A stretch of DNA of 64,000 nt from Limnanthes douglasii subsp. nivea. Taxonomy: Eukaryota > Streptophyta > Magnoliopsida > Brassicales > Limnanthaceae. A program made the position numbers and the translations under genes. Positions 41,640 to 52,271 of the stretch are shown here, piece after piece (within the stretch, counting starts at the first letter, position 1; the number at the start of each line of letters is the position of its first letter). The notes below the pieces were generated by a model. The model ran no database searches. It saw only the letters and a program-made list of their open reading frames with translations, and was not told where the DNA came from. The DNA lies in NCBI GenBank assembly GCA_036936605.1, contig JAUPFV010000002.1, forward strand, positions 126,464,376-126,528,375, given 5' to 3'.

Positions 41640-42545
41640 ATATGTTTGGCTGATAAGTACTTAATGTATCATTTCTCTTTGAATTATGTTTATTGATCGA
41701 CTAAGAAATAATGGTCATGATCAAACCTGTTTTGTCGAGTGGTTGCAGATTAATCTGGCTCAACTAGGAAGACTCTTACTATATTATTGATGAATAATAA
41801 ATTTGTTTTAAATACGAGACCAAAAATAGAAAAATATTTTATATTGATAAATTATGAATACGATTGTAAAATTCCTGAGGCATATGAGGGACTTATAAAA
41901 ATATGATAATACAAAAAGTTTATGAAGCATATATAATTTAGCTGCCTTCGTACAGCTTTCCTCAGATTGACACGGTTTGTGTTACCTTATCCTTAGAAAT
42001 TTTTACCTTTTGATGTTCGGCATAGCTTCTACATTGAGACTCATTGTCTTTGTTCATATTCTTAGAGGTTCCATCTGTTCCCTCTGTATCTAGTGTACTT
42101 TCCAGCTCATCTACAAATGAAAGGTAAGCAGACCGTTCTTATGCATGTACCATGTCCCAAAATTATATGATACTAAGATCTGGGAACATTTTGTGAAAGC
42201 TAATAACCAATTAGAATTTATTATTAGTGTCATGTTTAACTAAGGAGATTAAGAATTGCCCAGCATATGCGTTGACCACATCCTATTGGTATTTTGAAAC
42301 TTGAATATTAAATAAAGATAGACTGTCCTTGAATTTTTTAGTAGCAGTTCTATCCTCATCTAACATACTCTACAAGAGTTATATTTGAACATTATGCTCA
42401 TTTTCTTCATCTTTTTACTTGCGTGCTTCTTTTTTCCACGTGTCCTTTAGCTCAACAATCTGGTATCATATGCAGATTTTTGCAGCTTTTTTTTAATGTG
42501 TGCACCTTGGTTTTCTAGATTGTTAGCATGATTCCCTTACTCCTC
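41640..42545 (-). repeat. Inverted copy of the antisense-type ORF end
   Basis: This stretch is the reverse complement counterpart of about 36080-37060. Examples are the KDKVTQTV-coding end near 41960, the UTR, and the segment with CTAGATTGTTAGCATGATTC near 42515. The two copies face each other across the gypsy3 remnant and the Mutator-like element. No intact gene. Confidence 0.85.
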
Positions 42546-44595
42546 GACCTCCTACTACCACTAGTCTAAACACTGACCATATTTCAACCTAGCAGCTTGC
42601 CACATATATTTCTCGAAACATTCATCACTCTTCTTAATTACAATATAACTGGACCACTGTCTCACACTAACCAAATGGCTAAACTACCTCCATCGTCCGA
42701 AATTCACCCTGTGCAGACTATGGCTCGAGATGGGACTCTTAAACCTAAGGTTCCTTATGTTGGTTCCTTGACTACTATTAACCTATCTACAGTTGAACCT
42801 ACTAAATTCTCTACTATTTTGTTACAACTTTACCGGGTTACTGCTTTCAAGATTGAGTACAAAGCCCTCAATTCTAATAACACATGGACATTTGTTCCAT
42901 ACTCCCTTACTCTAAATGTTGTTAGCTGAAAATGGGTTTACAAGATTAAGTACCATATGGATGGCTCAATCCAAAGAAAAAAGCAAGGCTTGTTGCCAAT
43001 GGAGTTCATCAAACCCTTGGCATAGATTTTTTAGAAACATTCAATCCTATTTTTAAACCTTCTACAATGATGTTAATTTTGGCGTTTGATGTCTCCAACG
43101 ACTCAGAAGTAAGACAACTGGATATAAATAATGCTTTTCTAAATGGGTATCTTACTAAAGATGTGTATATGGCTCAGCCAAAGGGTTTTCAGGACCCTGA
43201 GAAACCTGCACATGTGTGTAAGATTTGCAAAGCTCTATATGGTCGCAAACAATCTCCAAGGACATGATATTCTAGACTAAGGGAGATGTTACTCAAGTGG
43301 GGCTTCAAGAATTCTAGAGTTGATTGCTCTATGTTCTATATGACTACTGTGATTCTAATCCTCGTCTATGTGGATGATATTCAAGTTAGACGTAAATATA
43401 CTAAGTACTTGACACAATTTTTTTCAAAAACGCAACGTCATATTCTCACTAAAGGATATGGGGCCACTTCATCTATTCTTGGGAATAGAGATTCATCATG
43501 AATCAATATAAATGTATTTAACACAGCATCAATACATCAGAAACTTACTGCTTTCTCAAAGTCTTTCCATTTTCGTGCCGAACTCCCATGGCCGCTGGTG
43601 TCCACCTTTCCAATAATTCTTGAACTCCACTTGTTGACCCTATACCATATAGAAGCATGTTAGGAGTGTTGCAGTACTTAACTCACACCCGTCTTGATAT
43701 TGTCTTTATTGTGAACAAGCTTAGTTAATATCAGCAGGCACCTACTACATTATTTTGGCAAAGCTTAAAAAGAGTCTTCGATACTTATGTGGGTCTAGTT
43801 GGCTTGGGCTTCAAGTCAAACAACGCTTCCATCTTTAACTTCATGGGCTTTCTAATGCTAAATGGGTATCCTCACCAAATGATAGATGTAGTGTAGGTGC
43901 TTATTGTGTTTATCTTGGGGATTCTCTTGTTTCTTGGTCCTCGAAGAAGTAGAATATTGTGGCCAGGTCTTCCACCGAGTCTGAATACCGTGCACTGTAA
44001 ATTTTTCGTCTAAACTCGTTTAGCTACGTTCTATCCTGACTAAAATTCAATTTCCCGTCACACCCCCCCCCCCCCCCCGAATTCGGTCTTCCATGCAATG
44101 ATAAATCATATTGCGCTTGATGACCATTTCATCCGCAATCAAGTTCTTTAAAGGTCACAACAGATCTGGTCTATACCATCTCAGGATTAATTAGATGACT
44201 GGATCACCAAACCCTTGACTCACGCTCGCTTCTTCTTTAAAACTTGGTCTCAATGATTCGCCCTTCGTTTGTGGAGGGATATGAAGAACATGTGAAGCTT
44301 TCCATTAAAACTTTCTACCGGTGATAGAACTCTCTCTCGGATGAGACTTTTACAACTAGGACAACTTATGAAGTGAGAGAAATTGCTAGCGTTTTAGATA
44401 GTCTGATTCACTTCATCTCTAAACGGTTTGTTCTCGTAGGAGCAAGTTATTCTCTAATGGATATTTGGTCGGATTAAAAAACTTGAAAACAAGCTCAATT
44501 ATCCGAATCACGTTTATCATTAATATTGGTCTTGTATTTAAAACCTTATAACAGTTGTGCGTACAATTAAAATAATTCAGTAACAATAATTAGCT
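42546..44595 (+). mobile_element. Copia C: degraded copia element next to IPT copy C
   Basis: Plus-strand remnants of the copia A/B family: 42675-42930 (AFKIEYKALNSNNTWTFVP), 43067-43267 (EVRQLDINNAFLNG, KALYGRKQSP), 43286-43500 (reverse transcriptase, YVDD), about 43855-44000 (RNase H, SPNDRCSVGAYCVYLGDSL then SSKK-stop), and a pol end near 44120. The 3' LTR begins about 44366 (TATGAAGTGAGAGAAATTGC) and is cut at 44595. A run of 16 C interrupts it at about 44064. In mirror image it sits where copia A sits relative to IPT copy B. Confidence 0.8.
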
Positions 44596-44704
44596 ATATG
44601 ACAGTAAAAGAACGGCTAGTTTCTAGATAGAGAAACTCTCCCTAGAAACAACCTCTAATTTTTCAAACTCCTTCCAATTTCACAGTCTGATCTTCATCTT
44701 TAAG

Positions 44705-46827
44705 TTGTTTTACTCCCCATCACAAGTTATTTGGCTTGTTGATGGGGAGTCCCTTCCCATTCTCTGCAAATCCTTGGGTTTTGGTGCACTAAAAGCTCAA
44801 CCCACGCCTCACTCATCGCCATTAATGGAGACTACCAACCCTCCATTAAAGCCACGAACAGTTCCTTTAATGTGCAGCCTCCTCGCAGCTCATTATGAAT
44901 CCAATTTCATGCCTAATCAAAGAGCATTTAACTCTCCAGACACTCTTCAGTCTCCCAAGGCAGAAGCAATGAAGGCAAAACCACTCTGCCTATTCATCTC
45001 CTACCCGCAAAACCAACGTGCAGCGCCGTTCATGGCACCTATCCCGAGACAGCTCACACTCCCATACACTGCCTTACCTCGAAGAAGTCCCCTCGAAGCA
45101 CCCAATCCCTCTCCCTCTGACCTTGCTTCTTATTCATTTTACTGGCCTGCTTTCTCTCTTCCCCTGACCAATCAAGAGAGCCAAGCATGCAAAGAAGCAT
45201 TTAAGTCTCACCCCCTCTCTCCTCTTCTCTCTCTTCATTAAAAACTTCTCAAACCGTGCAAGCAAAACCCTACTTCCCTCCGCCTGCCTCCTCAAACCTT
45301 TCGTCTGCCGCCTACAAACCTCTCCTCCTTAAAACCACAACCCTCCCTCTCTCCCACTCACTCCTCTGTCTACACCTACCCACGAGAAACTTCCCTGTAA
45401 AAAATAAACCTCCCACCACTCAAAAAACCTCCTGGCAGTTGAATCGACAGCACTGCAAATCAGAAACCTTTCCTAACCACTCCCTCTCACCCCTTCTCCT
45501 CCTCACCACTGCTCCCTTCACCCCCCTCTGCTCCAAGAAAAACTGCTTCTCTCAACCCATGTGCCTCCCTTCTTGTTCATCCGAGTCAACAAAAATGGTG
45601 GAAACAACCTCCAGGAGTCCAAATTGTAAGATCACTCCAAGATTCAACGAAAAAGCAGCCCCCCCTCCATCAGCCACATCTTCGAGACCATCCAGCCCAA
45701 GCACCTCCTTGTCATTGGAGACCAGATCTTCGTCTCCCTCCTCTCCCTCTCCTCCGAAATCCACAAGCATGCATGGACTCCCACTGTATGTGCATGGATC
45801 TCCTCCTCCGATCTATCCTAACCGTAAACATCTAACCAAACAGTCCAACGACTCCGACATGCTTGGTAGGGTACCTTCCCCTCTGTCGCTCTCCCCCCGG
45901 GAACCAAAGCCATAACCATAGAAAGCTCCGAGGAAGAAGACCCATCAAAAATCGGGCCTTCTCCGTCGCCGACCAGAGACCAGCAGCTTCGTGCCATCTT
46001 CGAAAGCAATGAACGACTCCTCAAAGCCATCGCTGCCCTAGAAGACACTCCTCGACCTTCCATCGTTTCACCTGAATCCCACTCTAAACCTTGCCTCCAC
46101 GAAAGTGAAACGGCCCCTATCCCTGGGCTGGTCTGGTCGACCTCCTCCACACCCCTAAAACCTCCCCCAAACCCACCCACCTCGCTTCAAACCTCTCCGT
46201 CACCGATGCAACTCTCACCACACCCCGGTACCTCTGCTTCATTCACGCTCTCCAACCCTTCTTCCCTGGTTTCATGCATGCATGCTACAAACCCCATGCA
46301 TGCCAAAACCCTAGCAGCATGCAAGAGCCCTCCCTAGCAAACTTCTTAACCCTAGCCCCCCCTCCTTCGATAGTCGAGACCACGACAGTAACCAGCAGAT
46401 ACCTCTTTAACAATGCCCTCCCCACAACCCTCCACCCTTACACCACGCCTCCCCCTCAAACCAGTGTACTCTCCACCGCCGTCCTCACTCTACAACAAGC
46501 CATCCAAGCCAGTAAAGTCTCAGCTTCTCTTTCCCAGAAACCAAGATCAGACTTCCACCATCATCCACACTACCGCCCCTCCACCAACCCAAACTCCTAA
46601 ACTAAACCCAATCTCGACTCCATCGTCATTTCTAGAATCCTACCCTGGCCGAAACAGCAAGGGTCATGCTTTCTCCAGGCCCTCGAAAGCCCACCGACCC
46701 CTCGGAATCCGTCCTGACCTCGCCGGACCTTGGAAGCAAAATAGTACGTTCCGTCACTTTCGAGGAAACAGAGCACCATCACCCCTCAACTTGCCGCAGA
46801 ATCAGCCTCGATGATCAACATTCACCA
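44705..46827 (+). pseudogene. LINE ORF1, proline/serine-rich N-terminal region
   Basis: GC-rich, pyrimidine-rich coding-like DNA with several overlapping open frames (44705-45241, 45256-45915, 46274-46600, 46413-46814), rich in Pro, Ser and Thr. No domain is recognisable. It lies between the LINE leader and the DUF4283 part. I cannot tell which frame was the original one, and stops separate the pieces. Part of it may be 5' untranslated. Confidence 0.45.
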
Positions 46828-47056
46828 TGTAGGGAATATTGGGTCCGTATATTCCGCCTTTGTATATAAGTAAGAATACTCCGATCTCCACAATAGTGTG
46901 ATATTGTCCGCTTTGGGCCCACTGGCCCGCACGGCTTTGCTTTTGGTCCACTTCCAAAAGGCCTCACACTAATGGAGATGTATTCTTAACTTATATACTG
47001 ATCTTTCTTCCCATGTTTAACCGATGTGGGATGCGGGACTTTGGTCGCACCTAACA
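46828..47056 (-). mobile_element. 229-bp solo LTR inserted in LINE ORF1, target duplication CACCA
   Basis: On the minus strand it starts TGTTAGGTGCGACC and ends ATTCCCTACA. CACCA flanks it at 46823-46827 and 47057-47061. Its small size and TG/CA ends fit a TRIM-type or other short LTR. It carries a promoter with the architecture of plant snRNA genes, described separately. It must be younger than the LINE that it interrupts. Confidence 0.85.
46990..47032 (-). promoter_or_regulatory. snRNA-type promoter (USE plus TATA) within the solo LTR
   Basis: The minus strand reads ATCCCACATCG at 47032-47022, an exact match to the plant upstream sequence element RTCCCACATCG. After 24 bp comes TATATAAG at 46997-46990. 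In plant snRNA genes this short spacing is the mark of RNA polymerase III (U6, U3), while polymerase II genes have about ten more base pairs. Whether it is used is unknown. Confidence 0.7.
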
Positions 47057-48080
47057 CACCACCCTAGAGCACCGACACGATCTTGGGCCCACATAGTCGC
47101 TCAACCGGACCCCCGATCCCCTATGAAGATCCAAAAAACCGAAGATATCCTCATAGACAACGGCACTTTAGTCTTGCCAGATGATGCGATAACGGGAGAC
47201 AAAGAGGATTGGGCAAAATGCCTCTCCGGTTATTTCCTATCAAAGAAAAGAGCAGTATCCCATGTGCAAACCCTTGCTAACCAAATCTGGAGTACCTACG
47301 GCCTCCAAGAATGTAAACCGACTCCATCCGGCCACTATTACTTCAAATGTTCCATAGCCGACAACGCAATTGGAAGTTCTGGAAAAATCCCCTTGGTTTT
47401 TCAGCAGCCACCCGATTTTCCGAAAGCGGTGGGAGCCAATGGAAACTTTGACGAGAGAGGCCTTAAAATCTATCCCTCTCTGGGTCAAATTCCACGGAAT
47501 GCCCCACGAACTGTGGTCGGAAAAAGGGTTAGGCATTCTGGGAAGCTATCTGGGAACCCCCATTTACGTAGACAGTCAGACTGCGGATAGAACTCGGCTG
47601 AATTATGCCCGGATCTGTATCATAATGCAAGCTACCTCAAACTTTCCCTCTTCCATCACCATCCGCTGCCTCGGCAAAGACCACGTCATCCAAGTCGAAT
47701 TTCAAGGCCTCCCTACAATCTGCAACCGATGCTTTTCCTTTGGACACGCTGCCGCAGCATGCCACCTAGCCGCGGACCCTCCTCACACCTCAAGCCTCCC
47801 TGCTCACCGACCCGGAAAAGAACCTATGACCAACCCACCGCATATCACTCTCTCGGACTCAAGCAACAGCGAAGCCCCCACCCCGGAGACCTTAAGACAA
47901 ATGATCATTCAGAATAGTTGGACCAAAAGTTTCATCATCGCTAGCAACACCCCAGCAGCAGCCCAGACAGGACACGAAGAAGGCGAACCATCCTCAACCG
48001 AGATCACCTCTCCAAGACCAAAAGCAGCCAGTAACGCTGCTTTCTCAAGTATGTACGGGGAAAACCCCAAAATGTATTAG
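47057..48080 (+). pseudogene. LINE ORF1: DUF4283 and CCHC zinc knuckle (frameshifted)
   Basis: The first frame (to about 47390) gives DWAKCLSGYFLSKKRAV and SGHYYFKCS, the start of DUF4283. The frame then shifts, and 47370-48080 continues with PLWVKFHGMPHELWSEKGLG, a FEGLP-like QVEFQGLPTICNRCFSFGH block and the complete knuckle CNRCFSFGHAAAAC. The tail is Ser/Pro/Thr rich and ends 30 bp before ORF2. The protein binds LINE RNA. A single-base indel near 47370-47400 accounts for the break. Confidence 0.85.
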
Positions 48081-48109
48081 TTTCCCTTTATATTTTCTGT
48101 TTAATTTAA

Positions 48110-49543
48110 ATGAAAATTGCATGTTGGAATGTTAGAGGGTTAAACGACCATGTGCGCCAAAAAGACGTACGTCATCTAGTTTTTACGAATAGTATAAATA
48201 TCATTTGCCTATTGGAGACCAAGGTTAAAACCCCTAACACTGAGGCCATTATGCGAACCATGCTGCCTTTCTGGCACTACCGCACAAACCATGACTACCA
48301 TCACTTAGGCAGAATATGGATAGCCTGGAACCCTAGTGTCTACAACTTATCCATTTTAGACATAACGGCCCAGACCATCCACTGCTCCATAGTTTGGACC
48401 GCCAGAAATACTCACTTCAATCTTACGACAGTCTATGGCTTTAATAATCACCCAAACCGGCTCCCTCTTTGGAGCAAGCTTCGATCCATTGCTCTTAATA
48501 CGGCCAGCTCCCCTTGGATTGTTCTCGGGGATTTCAATGCCATTAGAAACCCTCAGGAGAGAACCAGCCAAGACCCTCGCTGGAACAGTTCCATCGAAGC
48601 TTTCAATGACTGTTGTGGATCTTGCAATCTCGATGATCTCCATTCCACTAGATTCCAATTCTCTTGGTTCAACCGACAAGAGACTAACCCCATTTCGTCT
48701 AGAATTGACCGTGCGCTGATTAACGCCGATTGGGATGACTCTTTCCCAAACTCTTTTGCTCACTATGACATCTCGCTCACCTCTGACCACACCCCAATTA
48801 TTATCCACCTTTCCACTCCTTTCTTAACCCCTCCTAGCCCCTTCAAATATTTCAACATGTGGAAACTCCACCCGAGTTTCCAGGACTTGGTCCTCAACAA
48901 TTGGAATATCCCCACTCATCAAAGCCCAATGGAAAATTTAGTCACCAAGCTCTCTAGGGTCGTCCCCTCTCTAATTTCCCTAAACAAAAACGCCTTTAGT
49001 GATATTAGTGACCGTGTTGAGAAGGCTCAAGCCTCCCTAGCCCAAGCCCAAGAAAACCTCCTTAACTCCCCCTCAAACCAGTATTTCATCTCCCTCGAAA
49101 AATCGGCTTCCGATTCCTACATTTTCTTCAGCCGTGCTGAGGAATCTTTCCTCAAGCAAAAATCCAAAGAAACCTGGCTCAAGCTAGGGGACAAGAATTC
49201 TAAATTCTTTCATAACAGCATCCGAGCCCACAGAGCCAGGAATAAGATCCTCTCAGTTCAGAAAGAGGACGGCACCTTATGCTCTAACCCTCGCACCATC
49301 TCCGCCACCTTCAACAACTTCTTCCTTAATCAGTTAGGCTCTCCTAGTTCGAAAGACTACCCTGGTCCTGGCCGAATCCAAAATCTAATTAAAACCTCGG
49401 TCCCCCAGAGCCTAATCTCGGACATGATTAATCTCATCTCAAATGAAGAAATCAAACAAGCCCTCTTTGCGATTAACAGTGACAAGGCGTCTGGCCCTGA
49501 TGGTTACAGCGCAGACTTTTTAAGACTTGCTGGACAACAGTAG
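48110..49543 (+). CDS. LINE ORF2 part 1: endonuclease and start of reverse transcriptase
   Basis: This 477-residue frame starts MKIACWNVRGLND, the standard start of plant LINE ORF2. It holds an apurinic-type endonuclease: CLLETKV, WIVLGDFNAIRNPQER, RIDRALINADW, LTSDHTPII. This enzyme nicks the target DNA. The frame reaches the first polymerase motif, NSDKASGPDGYSADF, then a T-run at about 49516-49520 shifts it to an early stop. The rest of the polymerase continues in another frame. Confidence 0.93.
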   Translation: MKIACWNVRGLNDHVRQKDVRHLVFTNSINIICLLETKVKTPNTEAIMRTMLPFWHYRTNHDYHHLGRIWIAWNPSVYNLSILDITAQTIHCSIVWTARNTHFNLTTVYGFNNHPNRLPLWSKLRSIALNTASSPWIVLGDFNAIRNPQERTSQDPRWNSSIEAFNDCCGSCNLDDLHSTRFQFSWFNRQETNPISSRIDRALINADWDDSFPNSFAHYDISLTSDHTPIIIHLSTPFLTPPSPFKYFNMWKLHPSFQDLVLNNWNIPTHQSPMENLVTKLSRVVPSLISLNKNAFSDISDRVEKAQASLAQAQENLLNSPSNQYFISLEKSASDSYIFFSRAEESFLKQKSKETWLKLGDKNSKFFHNSIRAHRARNKILSVQKEDGTLCSNPRTISATFNNFFLNQLGSPSSKDYPGPGRIQNLIKTSVPQSLISDMINLISNEEIKQALFAINSDKASGPDGYSADFLRLAGQQ

Positions 49544-51172
49544 GCCCTGATGTCTGTGAAGGGGTCAAATCCTTCTTCACAAGAGGAAAAATGGACCCCA
49601 ACTGGAACAAAACCCTAATAGCTCTCATCCCCAAATCTGATACCCCCTCCCACCCGTCAGACTTCAGACCCATAGCCTGCTGCAACGTGATTTACAAAAC
49701 TATCTCGAAGATCATTGCAAATCGCATTAAGCCAGCCCTCCCATCCCTTATCGACCCCTCCCAATCCGCCTTCATCTCGGGGAGATCAATAGTGGACAAC
49801 ATTCTCCTCTCCCAAAACCTCCTGCATGGGTACCACGCTAATCGCAAAGGCCCCAGATGTGCCCTTAAAATAGACCTTAGAAAAGCTTTTGATAATGTCA
49901 GATGGGAACTCGTTCTTGACATCTTGCTTGCCATGAACTTCCCCATTGACATGATAAATTGGATCATCCAATGCATCACCACCCCCTCCTACGCCGTTAG
50001 CATAAACGACGAGACTTCGAACTACTTCCCGGGTGCCAAATGTCTCAGGCAAGGCGACCCTCTCTCCCCGTATATTTTTCTTATGGTAATGCAGGTACTC
50101 TCCAGCATCCTCCAAGAAAAAAGCAGGCATCCATCTTTCGGATTCCATTGGAAATATCAAAAGCTTCGTATCATCAACCTGTGCTTTGCAGACGACCTCC
50201 TGATTCTTTGCAGAGCAAATTCTCCATCCATCAAACTCATCCTCGAAGGCCTTCAAGAATTTGCGACCCTATCAGGGCTTCATCTCAATCCCGCCAAAAG
50301 CCACATATTATTTTCTGGAACCTCCCCCGGCACTAAGCATGAAATCCTCTCCCTCCTCAACTTCATCGAAGGATCCCTCCCAGTCCGATACCTTGGAGTT
50401 CCCCTCATCACCTCTCGCCTAACCTACAATGACTGCAGACCCCTTTTCCTCAAAATCACAAACCAAATCAACTCTTGGACCACAAAGCAGCTTTCATATG
50501 CTGGCCGCCTTCAGCTTATCACCTTTGTCCTCTTCCCTAGCCAAGTCTATTGGTCCTCAATTTTCATCCTCCCAATCAGAGTCCTCAAAGAGCTCTCGCA
50601 GCTCTTACGCAGATTCCTCTGGTCTGGCTCAGAAATGAAGATCACGGGATCAAAGATCGCTTGTGAAAGGGTAGTCGTGTCCAAAGAAGAGGGTGGCCTT
50701 GGGATCCCAGACTTAAAAACCTGGAATCAGGCGGCCGCCCTAAAACTCCTCTGGTCCATCCTCACAAAAAATGAGAATTCCCTTTGGACCCAATGGATAC
50801 TGATGGAAAAAATAAAAAACAACTGTTTCTGGACCATTCCCATTACCCCAAACGACAGCTGGAGCTGGAGGAAAATCCTCAACCTCCGTCTAGTAGCAGC
50901 AAATCTCTACAGAGTCATAATTGGCAATGGAGAGGACACATCCATCTGGCATGACCCCTGGCTCTTCTCCACCTCTCTGATCAACCGCTATGGACCTTCC
51001 ATCCAAACCCTCTCCCGTCTGCGAAATTTAAAAATGGTGAAAGATCTCTATCAAAACGGCCGCTGGACGTGGCCCCCCCAAGCTAGAGCCCCTAACAGAA
51101 ACCTCAATCCTTTCCTCACAGAAATAACAACTGCCATCCAAAACCTCCCCCCGCCCGCCCCGTCAAAAGACT
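49510..51172 (+). CDS. LINE ORF2 part 2: reverse transcriptase
   Basis: This continues ORF2 in another frame from about 49520 (an internal ATG at 49591 is not a true start). Motifs are TLIALIPKSD, DFRPIACCNVIYK, SGRSIVDNILLSQ, ALKIDLRKAFDNVRW, GAKCLRQGDPLSPYIF, and the catalytic CFADDLLIL (FADD, usual for plant L1). The thumb follows (SGTSPGTKHEIL, RYLGVPL). The frame is thrown off at 51148-51197 by a 25-bp tandem duplication and stops at 51264. Confidence 0.93.
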
Positions 51173-51197
51173 CCCCCGCCCGCCCCGTCAAAAGACT
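51148..51197. repeat. 25-bp tandem duplication in LINE ORF2
   Basis: The 25-bp unit (CCCCCGCCCGCC, then CCGTCAAAAGACT) stands twice in a row at 51148-51172 and 51173-51197 with no mismatch. Its length is not a multiple of three, so it frameshifts ORF2. The reading that leaves the first unit in the frame in use before the duplication and skips the second continues into the zinc-binding region. Confidence 0.92.
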
Positions 51198-51760
51198 CAT
51201 TCATATGGCTCCCCAACAAACAGCATCATTCCTTCTCCATCAGCAGCACCTACAAATTCCTTAAACCAACCAGAAGTAAGATCGCCTGGTCTTCTCTTGT
51301 CTGGCACAAATTCTCGATCCCCAGACACTCATTCATCACTTGGCTTGCAATCCATAACAAGCTCACTACCAGGGATAAGTTTATTTCGTGGGGTCTGGAC
51401 TCGCCCCCGACCTATGTCTTATGTGAAACATCGTCCGAAAACATCGAACACCTCCTAACCCAGTGTCATTTCTCCACCGCAATATGGGAATGTCTTGCCC
51501 ATAAACTATTGTTTCCCTCCCCCCCCCCCCCTTCCTCTTGGCCCCAATGGTTAGAGCAAGCGAGCACATGGGATGCCTCAAAGGACAACCGAAGGACTCA
51601 TTGGAAAACGGCCTTCTGTGCCACCATCTACTACATCTGGAGGGAAATGAATGACATAAGCTTCAACAACAAACAATCCCCCTTCACCAGCATAGCTCAT
51701 CATGTGCTATCTGACCTCAGATATCGATTCAAAGGAACCAAAGCCAATTTTACTAGATAG
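51198..51760 (+). pseudogene. LINE ORF2 C-terminal zf-RVT region
   Basis: After the frameshift the frame gives VWHKFSIPRHSFITW, NKLTTRDKFISWG, VLCETSSENIEHLLTQC and later TIYYIWREMNDISFN, the typical zf-RVT end of plant LINE ORF2. A run of 12 C at about 51518-51529 may add another shift. TAG at 51758-51760 ends it. The 3' UTR that follows has a small hairpin (GAGGC ACTT GCCTC near 51850) before the poly(A) tail. Confidence 0.8.
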
Positions 51761-51923
51761 CCTAGCTACCCATAATGTCTTTCTAGCAATACAAGTGTAA
51801 TTTCAAATTCTGTAACAATCCCCAATCCAATCCGGATTTCCCTTGGTAACGAGGCACTTGCCTCCTGAACCCATGTACAATATTTTATTTATTAATTTAA
51901 GCGTTTTTATACCCAAAAAAAAA

Positions 51924-52271
51924 AATTAGCTGCTTTATGTATTTGATAATGGTTTTTCTTCTTGTAATTTATCTATTTGATTAGAGTTTTAGGTTTAAAA
52001 TAATTATGTTTTTTTTAATCTTAAAGTGCAGGAAACATTTGAATACCTAAGATAAGGTAGGTCTATTAAATAATCCATTAAAGATATATGTCAGTAAACT
52101 CTTTCTTTATATATTTTTTTAAATAAATTAAAACAAAACTTGTAATATAAACAAATACTGTCTTTAATAAATTTTACATCATAAGAAAACAGGAATTTAA
52201 CAAAAATGTAAAAAACAGTAACAGGTAAATAGTTCTTTTGCGACTTTTATTCAATAAATAGAAGTAAATAG
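51924..52271. other. IPT copy C 3' flank
   Basis: Near-identical to the copy A flank (9708-10053, other strand) and less similar to that of copy B. It contains TTTATT (AATAAA on the gene strand) about 20 bp after the stop codon. No gene. Confidence 0.75.

Larger units (their letters stand above)
44596..51923 (+). mobile_element. Near full-length LINE (L1-like) inserted in the IPT copy C 3' flank
   Basis: A 7.3-kb element with a 5' leader (including an inverted pair GTTTCTAG/CTAGAAAC near 44620-44655), a proline/serine-rich ORF1 region, ORF2 with endonuclease and reverse transcriptase, a 3' UTR and a poly(A) tail (about 51914-51923). Target duplication AATTAGCT is at 44588-44595 and 51924-51931. 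The unoccupied site survives in the flank of IPT copy A (10046-10053, other strand). It is much GC-richer than its surroundings. ORF1 is broken by a solo LTR and a frameshift, and ORF2 by two frameshifts. Confidence 0.92.

Noticed and set aside
45552..46180. Minus-strand frames within the LINE ORF1 region
   Set aside because: They are shadows of GC-rich plus-strand LINE sequence.
46828..47056. A U6 or U3 snRNA gene
   Set aside because: The USE and TATA are present, but the DNA after the expected start resembles neither RNA, and the segment has LTR ends and a target duplication.
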